From assembly GCF_021165955.1 (NCBI RefSeq), contig NZ_CP088952.1, positions 3,596,001-3,660,000 of the forward strand: a stretch of DNA of 64,000 bases, in the 5' to 3' direction. This stretch comes from Massilia endophytica. Its GTDB lineage: Bacteria; Pseudomonadota; Gammaproteobacteria; Burkholderiales; Burkholderiaceae_D. The notes below the pieces were generated by a model, which worked only from the letters and a program-made list of their open reading frames with translations, was not told the origin of the DNA and searched no databases. Below, one piece after another: positions 63,607 through 64,000 of the stretch. How positions within the stretch are numbered: the stretch's first letter is position 1; the number at the start of each line of letters is the position of its first letter. The position numbers and the translations under genes are program-made.

Positions 63607-64000
63607 ATGACAGAAAAACATTCCCCTAGAAAATCGCGATCCGATGGAGAACAATCGCGCGAGCGCCTGCTCATGGCGGCGATGCGCCTGTTCGCCGAAC
63701 AGGGATTCGCCCGCACTTCGACACGGGAAATTGCCCTGGCGGCAGGCGCCAACGTGGCCGCCATCAGCTACTACTTCGGCGACAAGGCAGGCATCTACCG
63801 TGCCGCCCTCACCGACCTCATTCCGCCACCCGAACAGAACATCGAACTGTTCGACCAGCCCCATTTCACCCTGCGCGAAATGCTGGAGGGCTTTTACACG
63901 CAGATGCTGGCGCCACTGGCCGAAGGCGAGCTCGCCGTGCTGTGCATGCGCATGTGGATGCGCGAGATGGTGGAGCCCACCGGCATGTGGACGCGCGAAA
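63607..64000 (+). CDS. TetR family regulator, CecR/CerR-type, cut by window edge
   Basis: The first 131 residues of a TetR repressor. The helix-turn-helix reads LFAEQGFARTSTREIALAAG then ANVAAISYYFGDKAGIYRAA, typical of TetR. The C-terminal part FYTQMLAPLAEGELAVLCMR then WMREMVEPTGMW matches CecR/YbiH-type regulators (DUF1956), which often control a neighbouring drug-efflux operon. Such an operon would lie beyond the right edge. The ATG at 63607 is the first in frame. The gene is divergent from the DUF1800 operon. Confidence 0.9.
   Translation, partial: MTEKHSPRKSRSDGEQSRERLLMAAMRLFAEQGFARTSTREIALAAGANVAAISYYFGDKAGIYRAALTDLIPPPEQNIELFDQPHFTLREMLEGFYTQMLAPLAEGELAVLCMRMWMREMVEPTGMWTRE

Overview
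The window is GC-rich, densely packed chromosomal DNA. It carries TonB-dependent receptors, a phasin, a DUF1800/DUF1501 pair, a CHASE histidine kinase, HD-GYP and GGEEF proteins and a soluble-lyase type chemoreceptor. This mix fits a free-living betaproteobacterium, most likely an Oxalobacteraceae member of the Massilia/Duganella group. The genus is inferred from gene content only. No rRNA, tRNA, CRISPR array or intact insertion sequence was seen.

Layout. (1) 1-13958: maltodextrin/starch utilisation locus with an MFS sugar transporter (cut by the left edge), a GH31 alpha-glucosidase, a TonB-dependent receptor, a GH13 alpha-amylase/cyclomaltodextrinase and a large glycosidase-esterase fusion. 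An M2 peptidase sits inside the locus. A shared dyad (TGTAGT-N3-ACTACA) recurs in the promoters of the transporter, the receptor and the amylase. (2) 13936-15765: a MarR regulator divergent from a DoxX membrane protein, with two nearly identical operators, then a DUF1778/GNAT toxin-antitoxin pair. (3) 15758-25886: an amidohydrolase-GNAT-chemoreceptor run, a phasin, a heterodimeric ABC exporter and a TPR-GGEEF diguanylate cyclase. (4) 25890-34259: a compact five-gene operon on the minus strand built round a 1192-residue tubulin-like protein with a C-terminal GYF_2-like domain. It also encodes a vWA-like exported protein with a degenerate metal site, a small membrane protein and two zinc-ribbon proteins. 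I know of no assigned function for this set, and it is the best candidate here for an undescribed system. (5) 34418-40766: a Cache-domain secreted protein, then an accessory island with two tandem exported RHS proteins. The second ends in a tail resembling L,D-transpeptidase/DUF2778 effectors and is followed by a signal-peptide-bearing probable immunity gene that runs into a frameshifted rhs remnant.

(6) 40767-50460: an M29-like aminopeptidase, a LysR regulator divergent from a PhyH oxygenase-sugar isomerase operon, a REC-HD-GYP protein with a CHASE histidine kinase, and an OhrR-type regulator coupled to an HSL-family esterase. A perfect 30-bp inverted repeat supplies the end of that esterase gene. 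(7) 50683-58165: an M1 peptidase-DUF6702-TonB receptor operon, a BsmA-type 2OG-Fe oxygenase, and a REC-histidine kinase with a stand-alone receiver. (8) 58254-58356: a promoter and an intrinsic terminator about 70 nt apart with no ORF between them, a probable small RNA rich in CUCC motifs. (9) 58365-64000: an SH3-NlpC/P60 peptidase, a secreted beta-helix protein, the DUF1800-DUF1501 pair, and a TetR/CecR-type regulator cut by the right edge.

Functional reading. Region 1 would take polymeric alpha-glucan from outer-membrane uptake, through periplasmic hydrolysis, to inner-membrane sugar import. Regions 4 and 5 are the accessory, conflict-like parts. Much of the rest is signalling (two histidine kinases, cyclic-di-GMP synthesis and turnover, chemotaxis) and envelope proteolysis.
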